From positions 1-20,217 of the forward strand of contig JAFWQM010000002.1 of assembly GCA_017509065.1 (NCBI GenBank): 20,217 nt of DNA. Reading direction: 5' to 3'. A model generated the notes under the pieces. That model did not search any database. It had not been told where the DNA came from and was given only the letters and a program-made list of their open reading frames with translations. A program made the position numbers and the translations under genes. The stretch comes from Clostridia bacterium (GTDB lineage Bacteria > Bacillota_A > Clostridia > Christensenellales > Aristaeellaceae). Positions 1-7,092 of the stretch are shown piece by piece (the stretch's first letter is position 1; each line of letters begins with the position of its first letter).

Positions 1-1
1 G

Positions 2-301
2 GAAGACCGGTTTTTCGCCTGTGATCTGCTGCCGGACGGTACACTGCGGCTGACAGACTGGCGCTGGGGCAATGATCGGGGCACTTTCGTCGTGCCGGCG
101 ACCTGGTGCGGACTGCCTGTTTCCACCGTTTCCCTGTACAGGTCCACCGGCCAGGCCAATTCCTACTATCAGTATTTTCATGAAGAAATCGTGGTGGAAG
201 AGGGCATCCTTTATCTGGAGGACCATTGCTTTTACAATTGGGAGGGCAAGGTCAAGCGGATTGTACTGCCCGAGAGCATCACGTCGCCCAAGGAACCCTG
301 A
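2..301 (+). CDS. Leucine-rich repeat (BspA-like) protein, C-terminal part only
   Basis: The reading frame is open from the window edge to a TGA at 299-301, so the start lies outside the window. The last 99 residues hold two irregular repeats of the BspA/LRR_5 type. One is the EEIVVEEGILYLEDHCFYNW segment, followed by KRIVLPESITSP, which fits the family pattern of a beta strand (IVLPESIT) after a short helix ending in an aromatic residue. LRR_5 proteins of gut Firmicutes are usually secreted or surface proteins used in adhesion, but no signal or anchor is visible in this piece. The frame ends abruptly just after a repeat strand, so the C-terminus may be truncated. The family assignment rests on repeat pattern only. 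Confidence 0.6.
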   Translation, partial: EDRFFACDLLPDGTLRLTDWRWGNDRGTFVVPATWCGLPVSTVSLYRSTGQANSYYQYFHEEIVVEEGILYLEDHCFYNWEGKVKRIVLPESITSPKEP

Positions 302-444
302 AATTAGCACAAAATTCTTAGATTCTGTAGTGTGCAACAGTAATACCGCTGGGGTGAAACACACAGCGTTTCCTCCTTGCTGGCTTTTAAATTCACCATT
401 GAAAACTGTTTCTGCCCGCTTAAGCCGTCCGAAAACTGCTCTGC

Positions 445-473
445 TTGACTGACACGGAATTGCTCGCTATAAT
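445..473 (+). promoter_or_regulatory. Near-consensus sigma-A promoter with no obvious gene
   Basis: TTGACT (445-450) and TATAAT (468-473) are separated by exactly 17 bases, which is 11 of 12 matches to the housekeeping consensus. Transcription would start near 480, directly before the inverted repeat at 495-532. The next plausible start codon is at 768. Confidence 0.6.
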
Positions 474-494
474 GACAAAAAAGGACGAAAGGAA

Positions 495-532
495 AGGTCA
501 TTGCGAGCTGTGTGTTTTGGCCGCAATGACCT
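495..532 (+). repeat. Perfect 11-bp inverted repeat, likely RNA hairpin
   Basis: AGGTCATTGCG (495-505) is the exact reverse complement of CGCAATGACCT (522-532), with a 16-base loop. No T-run follows on either strand, so it is not a standard intrinsic terminator. It sits about 15 bases after the predicted start of the 445-473 promoter, and so would form the 5' end of that transcript. Confidence 0.55.
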
Positions 533-767
533 CATGAAATTCCAAGGCAGATTTCACGCTGGTAGATCCACTCACTGACCGTTAAGGAGCCTGGCCTGAC
601 AGCGTGCGGGTCAGCCCGACAGAGCAATTTTGTGACAGGCTATGGGAGCAATAACAGCACATGTTTGGAGATACAATACGATGATGATATATGTTAAATC
701 CCATGTATATGATTAAAGTTCAACTTTAGAGGATGAGAAGAATGAAAGCAAGGCGGAGGGAAACGTT

Positions 768-1004
768 ATGGCAAGAAGGAAATGGATTGGTATCCTCCTG
801 ATCGCGGTCAGCATCGCGCTGATTGTCTTTTTTGCGAGGGAAGTATCAGCGCATATCACGCTGACAGGGCACGGCATCGGTTCTATCGCCACTTATGACG
901 TGCCGTATCCGTTTCATGGTCCGCTGGTCGTATTGGCAGGCGTCGGCGCGGTGGCGGCGTTCCTGGTGGGGCTCCATTTACTCGGTCCCGGAAACAAAAG
1001 ATAG
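768..1004 (+). CDS. Small membrane protein, two transmembrane helices, unknown function
   Basis: This is a 78-residue protein starting at ATG 768. A strong Shine-Dalgarno site (GGCGGAGGG) lies 7 bases upstream and decides the start. The sequence begins MARRKW, then has a hydrophobic helix at about residues 6-26 (IGILLIAVSIALIVFF). A polar loop of about 25 residues follows (HITLTGHGIGSIATYDVPYP), then a second helix at about 52-72, and a short basic tail (GNKR). Positive charges at both ends suggest that both termini face the cytoplasm and the loop faces out. It could be the third column of an unrecognised small-protein family. I do not recognise a domain. The neighbouring genes give no functional hint. 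Confidence 0.6.
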   Translation: MARRKWIGILLIAVSIALIVFFAREVSAHITLTGHGIGSIATYDVPYPFHGPLVVLAGVGAVAAFLVGLHLLGPGNKR

Positions 1005-1006
1005 TC

Positions 1007-1324
1007 TCAATCGAAATACCCGTAATTGAAATCCTCTTCAATCACCGCGCCGAGGGCTTCAAGCTCTGCCCGCTCTCCACCCTTCCTTCCGAGGGGTGTA
1101 TATCGTACCTCTTCCACAGGACGAAGGGGAGGGCGTCGGGGTCTGTCACCTTTTCCTTGGCTTTGAGCAGCGAACAGCCGCAAACTTCACGGACTTTTTT
1201 GGTCAGAGCGACGACGTTCTCCGGCTTGCAGTTCACGGCGGTCCACGGCGTCCAGTACGCGCGAAATGCCGCTTCTCGGGCCCGTATCTCCTCCTCACTG
1301 ATAGTTCACCGTGTTTCGCGCCAT
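1007..1324 (-). pseudogene. Frameshifted small gene with an L7/L12- or EF-Ts-like helical segment
   Basis: No single frame is open, but three successive minus-strand frames join into one plausible protein of about 105 residues. ATG at 1324 opens MARNTVNYQ and stops. One frame over, SEEEIRAREAAFRAYWTPW continues into NVVALTKKVREVCGCSLLKA. After a second shift near 1150, the frame reads PVEEVRYTPLGRK and then ELEALGAVIEEDFNYGYFD, with a TGA at 1007-1009. The middle segment resembles the helix-loop-helix of the ribosomal L7/L12 C-terminal domain or the N-terminal domain of EF-Ts (pattern VREVTGxGLxEAK). The gene follows the HD-GYP gene on the same strand. Two frameshifts could be decay or assembly error. 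Function is unknown. Confidence 0.45.
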
Positions 1325-1355
1325 AGAGAAAAAAATGAAACTGCGTTTGTCTGAA

Positions 1356-3509
1356 TCAATCCAGGCCCAAGCCGGTGTTCATCACCTGGCGCACCTCGTC
1401 GGACGCCTGCATAAACGCGGTAACAATCCGGGGGTCAAAGTGCATGCCGGACCCTTCTTGAATAATCGCCATGGCTTTTTCAAACGGGAAGCCTTCCTTG
1501 TAGCTTCGGCGGGAAACCAGAGCGTCGAATACATCGGCCACCGCCATGATCCTGGCGGAAAGCGGAATTTCCTCCCCTTTCAGGCCGCAGGGATAGCCAG
1601 TTCCGTTCCATTTTTCGTGGTGGAACTGCGCCAGGTTCATCGCTTCTTTCAGATAACCGGAATCGTCCTTGGAAACGGTATTCATCGCGTGCTGGATGAC
1701 CTGGGCACCCGCGGTCGTGTGGGTCTTCATCATCATGAATTCCTCATCCGTCAGCTTTCCGGGTTTGTTCAAAATCGTATCGGATACCTGAATTTTACCG
1801 ATATCATGCAGCGGCGCTGAGTTGACGACGTCGTTCATAAATTCTTCCGTTACCTGATCGGTATAGACACCCTCTTTTACCAGCTCACGCATGATGATGT
1901 CGGTATATGCCGCCGTTTTGCGCACATGGTCGCCGGTACATTTGTCGCGGCTTTCTACCATATCAGCCAGCACGAGGATCAGCCCGTTCTGCAGCTTGCT
2001 GATGATTTCGCCCTGCCGTTCCACGTTTTCAATAGTATTCACCATGTCCTCTGTGGTTCTGGTCACGGAATGGTAGAGGTTTTCAATCTCGTCGCCGGTG
2101 TGTATATCCAGCTCGTGGATGCGGGAAACGGTTTCGCTTCTGGTTTTTTCGTTGGTATAGACGGAGTTCTCCGTGGCAATGTCCAGCGCGTTGATTGGCA
2201 GGATGATGTTGTATTCCGCAAACCAGATAGCCACAGTCAGCAGCAGCAGGAAGAATCCGAAAAACAGCGACACCACCCGGGCCAAAAACTCGTATCCGTT
2301 CTGAATGATATGATTCATGCTCACGTCCACGCCCACGTAGCACTGGCAGACGCCCTGGCTGTCATATACCGGCTTGTACACTGTCAGCAGCCAGCCAAAC
2401 TGCCCGTTGCTGATGACTGGCACCACTTCCTTCCCCGCCAGCAGATCGGGAAGCTGGCTCTTGAAATCATCGTCGAATTCCACCATATCCCCCGGTTCCC
2501 CGCCGGGCGTATCCGGCGTGTCCGCGTCAAAAACCACCTGGCAGCCATCCGGTAGAATCCTGTACGCGTATACATATTGAATGCTGCCCGTGCTCCTCGC
2601 CAAGTCGTTGAATCGCTTATCGATCCGCGCATAGCCTTCGGCGGCTTCACCCAGCCGGATGTATTCCTCCACGCGGTCGCTGTCGATGGCGTCCGACGCC
2701 ACGTTTGCCACGCCCCAGGCCAGCTCCTGCTGTTCTTCCACGGCGGACGTGCGGAAATGGACAAAACTGATGATGGTCACGATGGCGGCGATGACGACCA
2801 TCCCCGCCGTGACCAAAAGAATGATTTTTGACCGCAGGGACATGAAACGAGCCCGCTTATGATCCGAAGCGAAACGTTTTGCCTTTGAAAGCGGCGTCTG
2901 CTGCCATCCGGCAAAGAAAAGGCGCTCCCGGATGGACGCGGGCAGAATATGAAGCACCAGCGCGACGGAAAGCACCGTGATCGTTTTGTCCACCAGATCA
3001 ATCAGCAGATCCGCTGTCAGCTGGGAAAAAAACTCGCTGGTCACTCCGGCGTTATGAATGCGCAGGGCAAGCGGTGTGGAAAGGCCGGAGCCAAACTCAA
3101 ATCCATACAGCACCCAGGTCAGCACGGAACCTAGGCCGCCACCGATCAATGCGAACACAGCAATAACCGCCAGCAACCGCCACGGTTTTTTGAAACTGTA
3201 AAAATCCTTGCTGGCAAACCAGGCAGAGGCGATAGCAATCAGCGCCGTCAGGGATCCGTAATAAGCGGTGGTATAGTCGCCGATCCCATTTATCAGATTG
3301 GTGAAAAAACCGACGATGATGCCGGGAATGTACCCCCCAAGGGCCGCGGCCAGCGCGCTTCCAATGTTGTCCAGATACAGAGGTAGTTTCAGGCTGGTCG
3401 CCAGATGCGCCAGCAGATAGTTGACGAGCAGACCGGCTATGCACAGAATGAGAAAAAAAGGCTGCTTCCTTCTGTGCTGATTCCGGCTGGATGCGGTATG
3501 ATGATTCAT
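1356..3509 (-). CDS. Membrane sensor with C-terminal HD-GYP cyclic-di-GMP phosphodiesterase domain
   Basis: This is a 717-residue protein that probably hydrolyses c-di-GMP at the inner face of the membrane. Residues 17-190 form a bundle of 5-6 hydrophobic helices resembling ECF-transporter S-component-like membrane domains (PLYLDNIGSALAAALGGYIPG). A helix at about 228-252 leads into an extracytoplasmic sensor region (about 255-400) ending in YVGVDVSM, typical of Cache-type sensors. Another helix lies at about 405-432, followed by a linker helix. The HD-GYP domain covers about 515-710, with H528, H568-D569 (HDIGKI), HTTAG, HHEKW at 630-634 and GTGYP at 636-640, so the metal-binding set looks complete. 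The start is fixed by GGAGGAG six bases upstream. No GGDEF domain is present. It is transcribed alone from the 3623-3650 promoter. The ligand is unknown. Confidence 0.9.
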   Translation of the reverse strand: MNHHTASSRNQHRRKQPFFLILCIAGLLVNYLLAHLATSLKLPLYLDNIGSALAAALGGYIPGIIVGFFTNLINGIGDYTTAYYGSLTALIAIASAWFASKDFYSFKKPWRLLAVIAVFALIGGGLGSVLTWVLYGFEFGSGLSTPLALRIHNAGVTSEFFSQLTADLLIDLVDKTITVLSVALVLHILPASIRERLFFAGWQQTPLSKAKRFASDHKRARFMSLRSKIILLVTAGMVVIAAIVTIISFVHFRTSAVEEQQELAWGVANVASDAIDSDRVEEYIRLGEAAEGYARIDKRFNDLARSTGSIQYVYAYRILPDGCQVVFDADTPDTPGGEPGDMVEFDDDFKSQLPDLLAGKEVVPVISNGQFGWLLTVYKPVYDSQGVCQCYVGVDVSMNHIIQNGYEFLARVVSLFFGFFLLLLTVAIWFAEYNIILPINALDIATENSVYTNEKTRSETVSRIHELDIHTGDEIENLYHSVTRTTEDMVNTIENVERQGEIISKLQNGLILVLADMVESRDKCTGDHVRKTAAYTDIIMRELVKEGVYTDQVTEEFMNDVVNSAPLHDIGKIQVSDTILNKPGKLTDEEFMMMKTHTTAGAQVIQHAMNTVSKDDSGYLKEAMNLAQFHHEKWNGTGYPCGLKGEEIPLSARIMAVADVFDALVSRRSYKEGFPFEKAMAIIQEGSGMHFDPRIVTAFMQASDEVRQVMNTGLGLD

Positions 3510-3622
3510 ATTGACTCCTCCGTGCGTCCCTCTTTCCTGATCCTTGGAGCGTTTTTCATCTGTTTCCCGCCCCTCATCATCGTCGGGAACGGGAACCAGG
3601 AGATTATCTGTTCATACGATTC

Positions 3623-3650
3623 ATTATAACATAAAAAGAATACATAGCAA
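3623..3650 (-). promoter_or_regulatory. Promoter of the HD-GYP gene
   Basis: On the minus strand, TTGCTA (3650-3645) and TATAAT (3628-3623) are 16 bases apart, with a TGn extension before the -10 box. The start would lie near 3616, giving a leader of about 105 bases before ATG 3509. Confidence 0.6.
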
Positions 3651-3740
3651 TTCACCGCCGTGTGGATGCCAGCCAGCAATACAGCAAGTATAAATTGTTT
3701 GCATATGCTTCCTTTCAACAGTATAGGTTTCTTCAAGTAG

Positions 3741-3780
3741 AAGAAAAAGAACCATTCAGGCTAATTGCTGAATAGTTCTT
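3741..3780 (-). terminator. Intrinsic terminator of the double-glycine peptide gene
   Basis: On the minus strand, AAGAACTATTCAG pairs with CTGAATGGTTCTT (arms 3768-3780 and 3747-3759, one internal mismatch) around an 8-base loop. TTTTTCTT follows. It starts 12 bases after the stop codon of the 3792-4031 gene. Confidence 0.85.
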
Positions 3781-3791
3781 CATGCTTCAAG

Positions 3792-4031
3792 TCAACTGCC
3801 AAGGTAACCGTCAGAGATCAGCGCGGCAAGGATTTCATCCTCAGGGATCAATTTTGCATGCATGAGATTGCTGGTTTCCCACGCCTTTTTTGCGTCAAGA
3901 ATTTTGTGCTCAGTGACAGAACCGTCTTTGTGGGTATACGTCATTATATTTGTATTGGTATTAAATTGGAAAAAACCACCCACTACATTTTCAAGCTCTT
4001 TACCCTCAATATCTATTCTTTCCGTAGACAT
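3792..4031 (-). CDS. Precursor-like peptide with a double-glycine leader
   Basis: This is a 79-residue product. A longer frame exists, but AGGAGG 11 bases before ATG 4031 selects this start. Residues 1-19 (MSTERIDIEGKELENVVGG) match the leader consensus of bacteriocins and peptide pheromones cut and exported by C39-peptidase ABC transporters. Counting back from the cut, G-1, G-2, V-4, L-7, E-8 and a hydrophobic I-12 are all in place. The predicted 60-residue core starts FFQFNTNTNIM, is rich in polar residues, has no cysteine, and ends SDGYLGS, so it is not a lanthipeptide or disulfide bacteriocin. It has its own promoter (4068-4096) and terminator, so it is a monocistronic unit. No transporter, immunity or modification gene lies in the window. 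The alternative is a small cytosolic protein with a chance motif. Confidence 0.7.
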   Translation of the reverse strand: MSTERIDIEGKELENVVGGFFQFNTNTNIMTYTHKDGSVTEHKILDAKKAWETSNLMHAKLIPEDEILAALISDGYLGS

Positions 4032-4067
4032 TTTCTTTTTATCCTCCTTTTCTTTGCTTACAATCGT

Positions 4068-4096
4068 ATCATACCATACTGTGCCGCAATATGCAA
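4068..4096 (-). promoter_or_regulatory. Promoter of the double-glycine peptide gene
   Basis: On the minus strand, TTGCAT (4096-4091) and TATGAT (4073-4068) have a 17-base spacer. It lies between the terminator of the upstream pilin-like gene and the peptide gene, which makes the peptide independently transcribed. The predicted start is near 4061, 30 bases before the start codon. Confidence 0.6.
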
Positions 4097-4103
4097 GATA
4101 TGA

Positions 4104-4139
4104 TAAAATCCCCGTGCCAGCGGGAGCCGACACGGGGAT
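4104..4139 (-). terminator. Intrinsic terminator of the LPXTG pilin-like gene
   Basis: On the minus strand, ATCCCCGTG (4139-4131) pairs perfectly with CACGGGGAT (4116-4108) and is followed by TTTTATC. It begins about 35 bases after the stop codon at 4173. Confidence 0.85.
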
Positions 4140-4172
4140 GGGTTATGGCTTACTCAGCCATGGTTGGTTGTA

Positions 4173-5541
4173 TTAGTGCTGTTCAGCCTTGCGGCGGGCG
4201 ATGATGATCGCAACAGCGCCCAGGACGAGCACAGCGCCGGCGATGTAGAAGATCGTGGTACCAATGCCGCCGGTGGAGGGGAGTTCAGAGCCAGCATTGT
4301 TCACAACGGTGACTTCCGCAGCAGCAGTCTGACCAGAGGTCACAGTAACCTTTGTCCTTCCAGCCAGCTTGTTGTAGCCATCAGGAGCATCTGTTTCTTC
4401 AAACCAGTAATCACCAGGTTCCAAACCACGGATATTCACACCAGTACCTGCGCCAGCGTCGATTTCAGCATCAGCACCAGCGGCTGTGCTCAGATAGTAT
4501 CCAGTTGAATCTGACTCAAAGGTCAAAGCGGTTCCGCCAGTTTCAGAGGTGAACAGATTGAACTTAGCACCAGACAGAGCAGAAGATCCGTCGGTTTTAT
4601 AAAGGGTCACATCGTAGGTCTCAACATAGACCTGATCAGTCTGGGACTGGTTGGAATAGGTCAGAGTAACTTCGTTCTTGTTGGCAGTCGCGTTGTCAAC
4701 AACAGCATTTTCATTGATGGTGGCGTTGAAGGTTACGGTGATTTTTTCGCTAGTTCCAACGGTAGCGACATAAGCAGCCTTGAAAACGATGGTGATGGTC
4801 TGGCCGGAAACAGTAACTTACCAGTCGTCAGTATTGGCATCGTCGGCGACAGCAGAACCATTGATCTTGATCGTGCCAGCATTGTAGGTCAAGCCTGCGG
4901 TCATAACGTCAGTCAGAGTGATGGCTGCGTCTGTACCGGTGCCGTCGGTAACCTCGAGCTGGTAGTAAACTATATCGCCAACATTCTCATGAAGTGTGGT
5001 GTCAGCATAGCTACCTTCGTTTTCGCTCTGAGTCTTGTCAACGGTAGGAATGGTATTCTTTTCAACAACTTTTGCGATTTCGCCATCTTCATGCAGAGCG
5101 CACAGTGAACCGACAGAAGAAGTCACGAAATAATAGCCAGTATCAAGGCTAGTAAAGTTTGCCTCGCCGTTTGCGCCCGTAGCAGTCGCCTTACCCAAGG
5201 CATCACCCAGATCAGTAACATGCTCACCCAAGTATGCAGCAACTGTAGCGGCATCAAAGGTTTCAGCATTGTTCACAAAATACTGGGTCCCATCGGATGA
5301 AGCGGTGAAAGCGAATCCAGCAGCTACAAGAACAGAACCGATGGACGTGTACTCATCAGCCAACAGGTAATAAGAAACAGCACGGTCATCGCCGGTCTTG
5401 CCGTTATCAGTGTAGTTCAGAATCTTGTAAGCAGTGTAGGTTTCACCATCAATGACGCTTTTCACTTCGATTGTTGCGGCACTCGCCACAGACACCATGA
5501 GCATCAGCGCCATAACCAGGGCAACGAGAGTCTGCTCTCAT
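4173..5541 (-). pseudogene. LPXTG-anchored pilin-like surface protein, broken by an in-frame TAA and a 5' frameshift
   Basis: Two open segments (5513-4818 and 4817-4173) are in the same frame and are separated by one TAA at 4820-4818. Reading through gives about 450 residues. The N-terminus is a signal-peptide core (LVALVMALMLMVSVASA). A fimbrial isopeptide (D2-like) domain follows, with VDKTQ as the likely lysine site and GDIVYYQLEVTD. After the stop comes a SpaA-like prealbumin fold (VTLYKTDG, GLEPGDYWFEETDAPDGYN). The end is a sortase signal: LPSTGG, a hydrophobic helix, then ARRKAEQH. The charged N-region of the signal peptide is missing in frame. ATG at 5541 lies one frame off, so a single-base indel near codon 3 would restore a normal start. 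No Shine-Dalgarno site is seen and no sortase is nearby. It would be a surface fibre or adhesin if intact. The two lesions suggest decay, or sequence error. Confidence 0.85.
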
Positions 5542-5662
5542 CGACCACTTGCATTTCTTCCAAATTGCACCAAAATTCTTAAAGCACGGCGCTACTTTAC
5601 GTTTCACCTTTTTCGGGCATAGTAGACAAACTAACCTACATGTTTGGGCGATGAGAGCTGAC
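5530..5662. repeat. 14-bp inverted repeats flanking the upstream region of the pilin-like gene
   Basis: GTCTGCTCTCATCG (5530-5543) and CGATGAGAGCTGAC (5649-5662) are inverted copies with one mismatch, enclosing 105 bases. The left arm covers the apparent ATG of the pilin-like gene. This geometry resembles small invertible segments or short inverted-repeat elements, but no promoter is clear inside. Confidence 0.4.
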
Positions 5663-5791
5663 GTTTTCTGTCCCCACCCGTAGGATGGAGGCCAGGTATT
5701 TCCAAGCATACTATATATAGTGGTTATATCCTTCAAAATGTCCATATATTGATATGGTGGGTTTAGACAAAGTTTGACGGCAGAAATCGTC

Positions 5792-5956
5792 CTATCGGTA
5801 GAATTTCACAAGCCAATATGAACATTTCTGAGGCCAGAAAAGCACGAAATCTGTTTGATATGGTTTAATTTCATCCTGTTCATACCAAAAAGGAGCAAAA
5901 CCAGGGACATGGGGATAGGTCTTGTAGCCCTGGTTGGGTCTAATGGACAAATACAT
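5792..5956 (-). CDS. Hypothetical 54-residue protein
   Basis: ATG 5956 is preceded by AAGGA at a normal distance. A longer version starting at TTG 6016 is possible. The product is rich in aromatic residues (MYLSIRPNQGYKTYPHVPGF, then APFWYEQDEIKPYQTDF) and has no signal or membrane segment. I do not recognise a family. It lies in a stretch of about 800 bases between the pilin-like gene and the regulator, where nothing else is coding. It could be a fragment of a larger lost gene. No downstream gene shares its transcript for certain. Confidence 0.3.
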   Translation of the reverse strand: MYLSIRPNQGYKTYPHVPGFAPFWYEQDEIKPYQTDFVLFWPQKCSYWLVKFYR

Positions 5957-6016
5957 TTTGGTTCCTTGAAAATTGCACATCTGTGACTGTAACGTATTGT
6001 TGATGGGAGTTTGCAA

Positions 6017-6338
6017 GATTTTATCCTACAAGCACGGACGATGAGCGGGAGGGGCCGGAGGGTCTTATCGCTCTGGTTTCCACCCGTTTCTCAGGATCAA
6101 TTTCGCTGTGTCGGCATAACAAAAAAGCCCGCCCTGTGAGCATCATCCCTCCCTGGAGCGGGGTAGGATGAAAGTCACAAGGCGGGCTTTCTGTACGGCG
6201 CGACGTGTCGAGTTTTCTTTTTCCCCCGTTGGCCTGTTCCCCGTTTTCCTGAATGAAAACGCCTTACAACGCGACGTGGAAGATAGCTCAACGGCTTAAA
6301 CCGATTTCACGAGAGAAGTATGAAATAACACCTACCGA
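6017..6338. other. Intergenic interval of 322 bases holding only the operon terminator
   Basis: Apart from the large terminator hairpin at 6121-6190, I see no gene or clear regulatory element here. Confidence 0.5.
6121..6190 (-). terminator. Large intrinsic terminator at the end of the fructosamine operon
   Basis: AAAGCCCGCC (6124-6133) pairs exactly with GGCGGGCTTT (6181-6190). The stem continues with TGTGA/TCACA and CATCATCC/GGATGA around a short loop. On the minus strand it is followed by a run of six T. It lies about 150 bases after the regulator stop codon. Confidence 0.8.
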
Positions 6339-7067
6339 TTATTCATAAGTAAAAACAGTGCGGTCAGCAGCGAAAAGCAAAATGGAAAAATGAATCGGCT
6401 CGTTTTCCTCACTATGAACCTGTTTGAATACACGAAATAGAGGAGCGCCAACCGAACAATTTAGCAGAGAAGCCTGTTCTTCTTCGGCATAAGCAATGCT
6501 GATTTCTTTTTGCGTCCGGAAGGATAGGATTCCATACTGTTCCCGAAGGATTTTATAAGTTGATACGTCGTCCTGTATCTGATCAAACATGCCATGAAAA
6601 CGCTGAGCAGGATACACAGAATGATCAAGCATCATGGGCGTTCCATCTGTGAGCATTAACCTGTCAAACACAAGGACCATGTCCTCCGGGTTCAAACCCA
6701 GTATTTCCATCTCCATTTTGCTGCAGGTGCATACTTTTTTGGAAATCAACCGGGTGTTTTGCTGAATACCGGGAACTTTGGAATCAGTGAATCCGCCTCC
6801 CAGATTGTTCAGCGGCTTGATCTGAATCTTGGACTTCCGCTCCGCGACGAACGTACCCTTACCCTGCTTCCGCTCCAGAATGCCTTCATTCACAAGATCA
6901 TCCAGCGCTCGGCGGACTGTAATACGGCTTACGCCGAAATTCTGGCACAGTTCCGTTTCTGACGGCAGCCGCTGTCCCGGCAAAAAAGCCCGGGATGCCA
7001 TCTGGGACTGAAGATTGATTTTTACCTGCTCATACAGTGGTACGGCGTTATTAGCGTTCAGCGTCAT
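6339..7067 (-). CDS. GntR-family regulator, HutC/FrlR subfamily (UTRA effector domain)
   Basis: This is a 242-residue transcription factor. Residues 9-75 form the GntR winged helix: PLYEQVKINLQSQ, LPGQRLPSETELCQNFGVSR, then RALDDLVNEGILERKQGKGTF. Residues about 95-240 match a UTRA effector-binding domain, with VFDRLMLTDGTPMMLDHSVY and an IAYAEEEQASLLN segment before the C-terminal strands. GAGGGGG seven bases before ATG 7067 selects this start over a longer frame. It is the last gene of the operon, 25 bases after the kinase. In Bacillus frl and Salmonella fra systems a GntR/UTRA protein senses the sugar-amino acid phosphate and represses the operon, so the same role is inferred here. The likely operator is the palindrome at 12297-12319. 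Confidence 0.88.
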   Translation of the reverse strand: MTLNANNAVPLYEQVKINLQSQMASRAFLPGQRLPSETELCQNFGVSRITVRRALDDLVNEGILERKQGKGTFVAERKSKIQIKPLNNLGGGFTDSKVPGIQQNTRLISKKVCTCSKMEMEILGLNPEDMVLVFDRLMLTDGTPMMLDHSVYPAQRFHGMFDQIQDDVSTYKILREQYGILSFRTQKEISIAYAEEEQASLLNCSVGAPLFRVFKQVHSEENEPIHFSILLFAADRTVFTYE

Positions 7068-7092
7068 CCATAATCCCCCTCGATGGATTGCG

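Larger units (their letters stand above)
302..767. other. Gene-poor interval of 466 bases
   Basis: I see no convincing protein gene here. The short frames on both strands lack ribosome binding sites and protein-like composition. The interval does hold a near-consensus promoter (445-473), an 11-bp inverted repeat just after it (495-532), a short GC-rich hairpin near 590-620 (CTGAC...GTCAG and CGGG-TCAG-CCCG), and a weaker possible promoter for the next gene (TTGGAG at 665-670, TATATG at 688-693, 17-base spacer). Confidence 0.5.

Noticed and set aside
3506..3736. 76-residue minus-strand frame with a hydrophobic start, overlapping the HD-GYP start codon
   Set aside because: It begins with TTG without a ribosome site and runs through the promoter and leader of the HD-GYP gene, including its Shine-Dalgarno site.
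302..5580. Similar short strings near 303-321 and 5563-5581 (AAATTnGCACnAAAATTCTTA type)
   Set aside because: The match is only about 20 bases with gaps in A/T-rich sequence, and nothing around the two sites aligns, so a shared element is not supported.
5449..5745. 98-residue minus-strand frame across the upstream region of the pilin-like gene
   Set aside because: Its composition is not protein-like and its last third is the signal-peptide region of the pilin-like gene read in the wrong frame. It only supplies the out-of-frame ATG discussed there.
6121..6190. The large hairpin as a riboswitch or small RNA
   Set aside because: A long GC-rich stem followed by six T on the minus strand, after the last gene of the operon, is fully explained as a terminator.
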